From assembly GCF_900119825.1 (NCBI RefSeq), contig NZ_FPKR01000003.1, forward strand, positions 296,633 to 360,632: DNA of 64,000 bases. The letters are read 5' to 3'. The stretch is from Chitinimonas taiwanensis DSM 18899. Lineage in GTDB: Bacteria; Pseudomonadota; Gammaproteobacteria; Burkholderiales; Chitinimonadaceae. Made by a program: the position numbers and the translations under genes. Below are positions 63,900-64,000 of this stretch, one piece after another (the first letter of the stretch is position 1; each line of letters begins with the position of its first letter). The notes below the pieces were generated by a model. The model ran no database searches, was not told the origin of the DNA, and was given only the letters and a program-made list of their open reading frames with translations.

Positions 63900-64000
63900 A
63901 TGGCCATGTCGCTCGCCGACCTGCCGAACGCGCTCGTCCAGCTGTTCGACCCGACGGCGCTGTTCGACGCCCACACCCGGCTGTATGCCCTGCAAGTGGC
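63900..64000 (+). CDS. N-terminal fragment, possibly VgrG-like (type VI secretion)
   Basis: Only 33 codons are inside the window: MAMSLADLPNALVQLFD and then DPTALFDAHTRLYALQVA. A strong GGAGGA ribosome site precedes the ATG. The phrase TRLYALQV resembles the N-terminus of VgrG spike proteins (where a short helical lead is followed by TRLYxL). This is a weak match on few residues, and no other type VI gene is visible in the window. An alternative is an unrelated secreted or structural protein. Confidence 0.4.
   Translation, partial: MAMSLADLPNALVQLFDPTALFDAHTRLYALQV

Overview
This 64 kb window is GC-rich chromosomal DNA of a motile Gram-negative bacterium, most likely a betaproteobacterium (Neisseriales or Burkholderiales; a Chitinimonas-like organism would fit, but this is only a guess from gene content and order). 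Support comes from the ilvE / zinc-finger / waaF group, the tsaB-rimI-udg group, the flhB-flhA-flhF-flhG-fliA block, an FtsK of SpoIIIE type, HrpA and the LPS and type II secretion genes. Almost all of it looks like ordinary core genome. I see no intact insertion sequence, prophage, integrase, rRNA or CRISPR array.

Layout. 1-5.9 kb: a rhodanese, a DUF2917 protein divergent from a GcvA-like LysR regulator, an exported patatin fused to a surface-antigen barrel, a second LysR regulator and a small outer-membrane barrel. 6-10.2 kb: the valine-catabolic pair mmsA-mmsB behind a MerR/LiuR-type palindrome, then two tandem paralogous short-chain dehydrogenases. 10.3-17.1 kb: a small exported unknown, a membrane GGDEF-EAL protein, an exported C15-peptidase homologue with Ser in place of the catalytic Cys, a membrane protein of unknown function, HisN and a periplasmic binding protein. 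17.1-21.8 kb: hrpA and an Asp-Val-Asp tRNA operon with a recognisable promoter and terminator. 21.9-28.5 kb: gspC-gspD-gspE, hisC, a small unknown and another solute-binding protein. 28.5-31 kb: udg and rimI, an unknown gene on the opposite strand, and tsaB.

31-36 kb: two tandem pirins, then a FabR/DesT-like TetR repressor divergent from a ferredoxin-reductase / fatty-acid-desaturase pair. Two copies of a palindromic operator lie between them, so this is a self-contained membrane-lipid desaturation switch. 36-41.5 kb: a bactofilin, a LytTR-type two-component system and ftsK. 41.5-50.1 kb: plsC, a MotA-type stator gene without its MotB partner, fliA, flhG (ATPase motifs lost but FlhF-activating motif kept), flhF, flhA and flhB, all on the minus strand.

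50.2-64 kb: an exported unknown, a diguanylate cyclase with receiver-like domains, a GH13 glucosidase, yajQ, a DUF5916/CBM9 outer-membrane protein, waaF, a zinc-finger protein, ilvE, a MAPEG protein, a PAS-GGDEF cyclase, folA and a cytoplasmic nitrate-sensing pair nasT-nasS. The last ~100 bp begin a gene that may encode a VgrG-like protein. Three GGDEF genes, two LysR regulators, one TetR regulator and one LytTR system make this a regulation-rich but mostly housekeeping segment. I did not find a clearly new multi-gene system. The best leads are the duplicated desaturase operator, the degenerate FlhG, the Cys-to-Ser C15 homologue and a large unexplained inverted repeat before the bactofilin gene.
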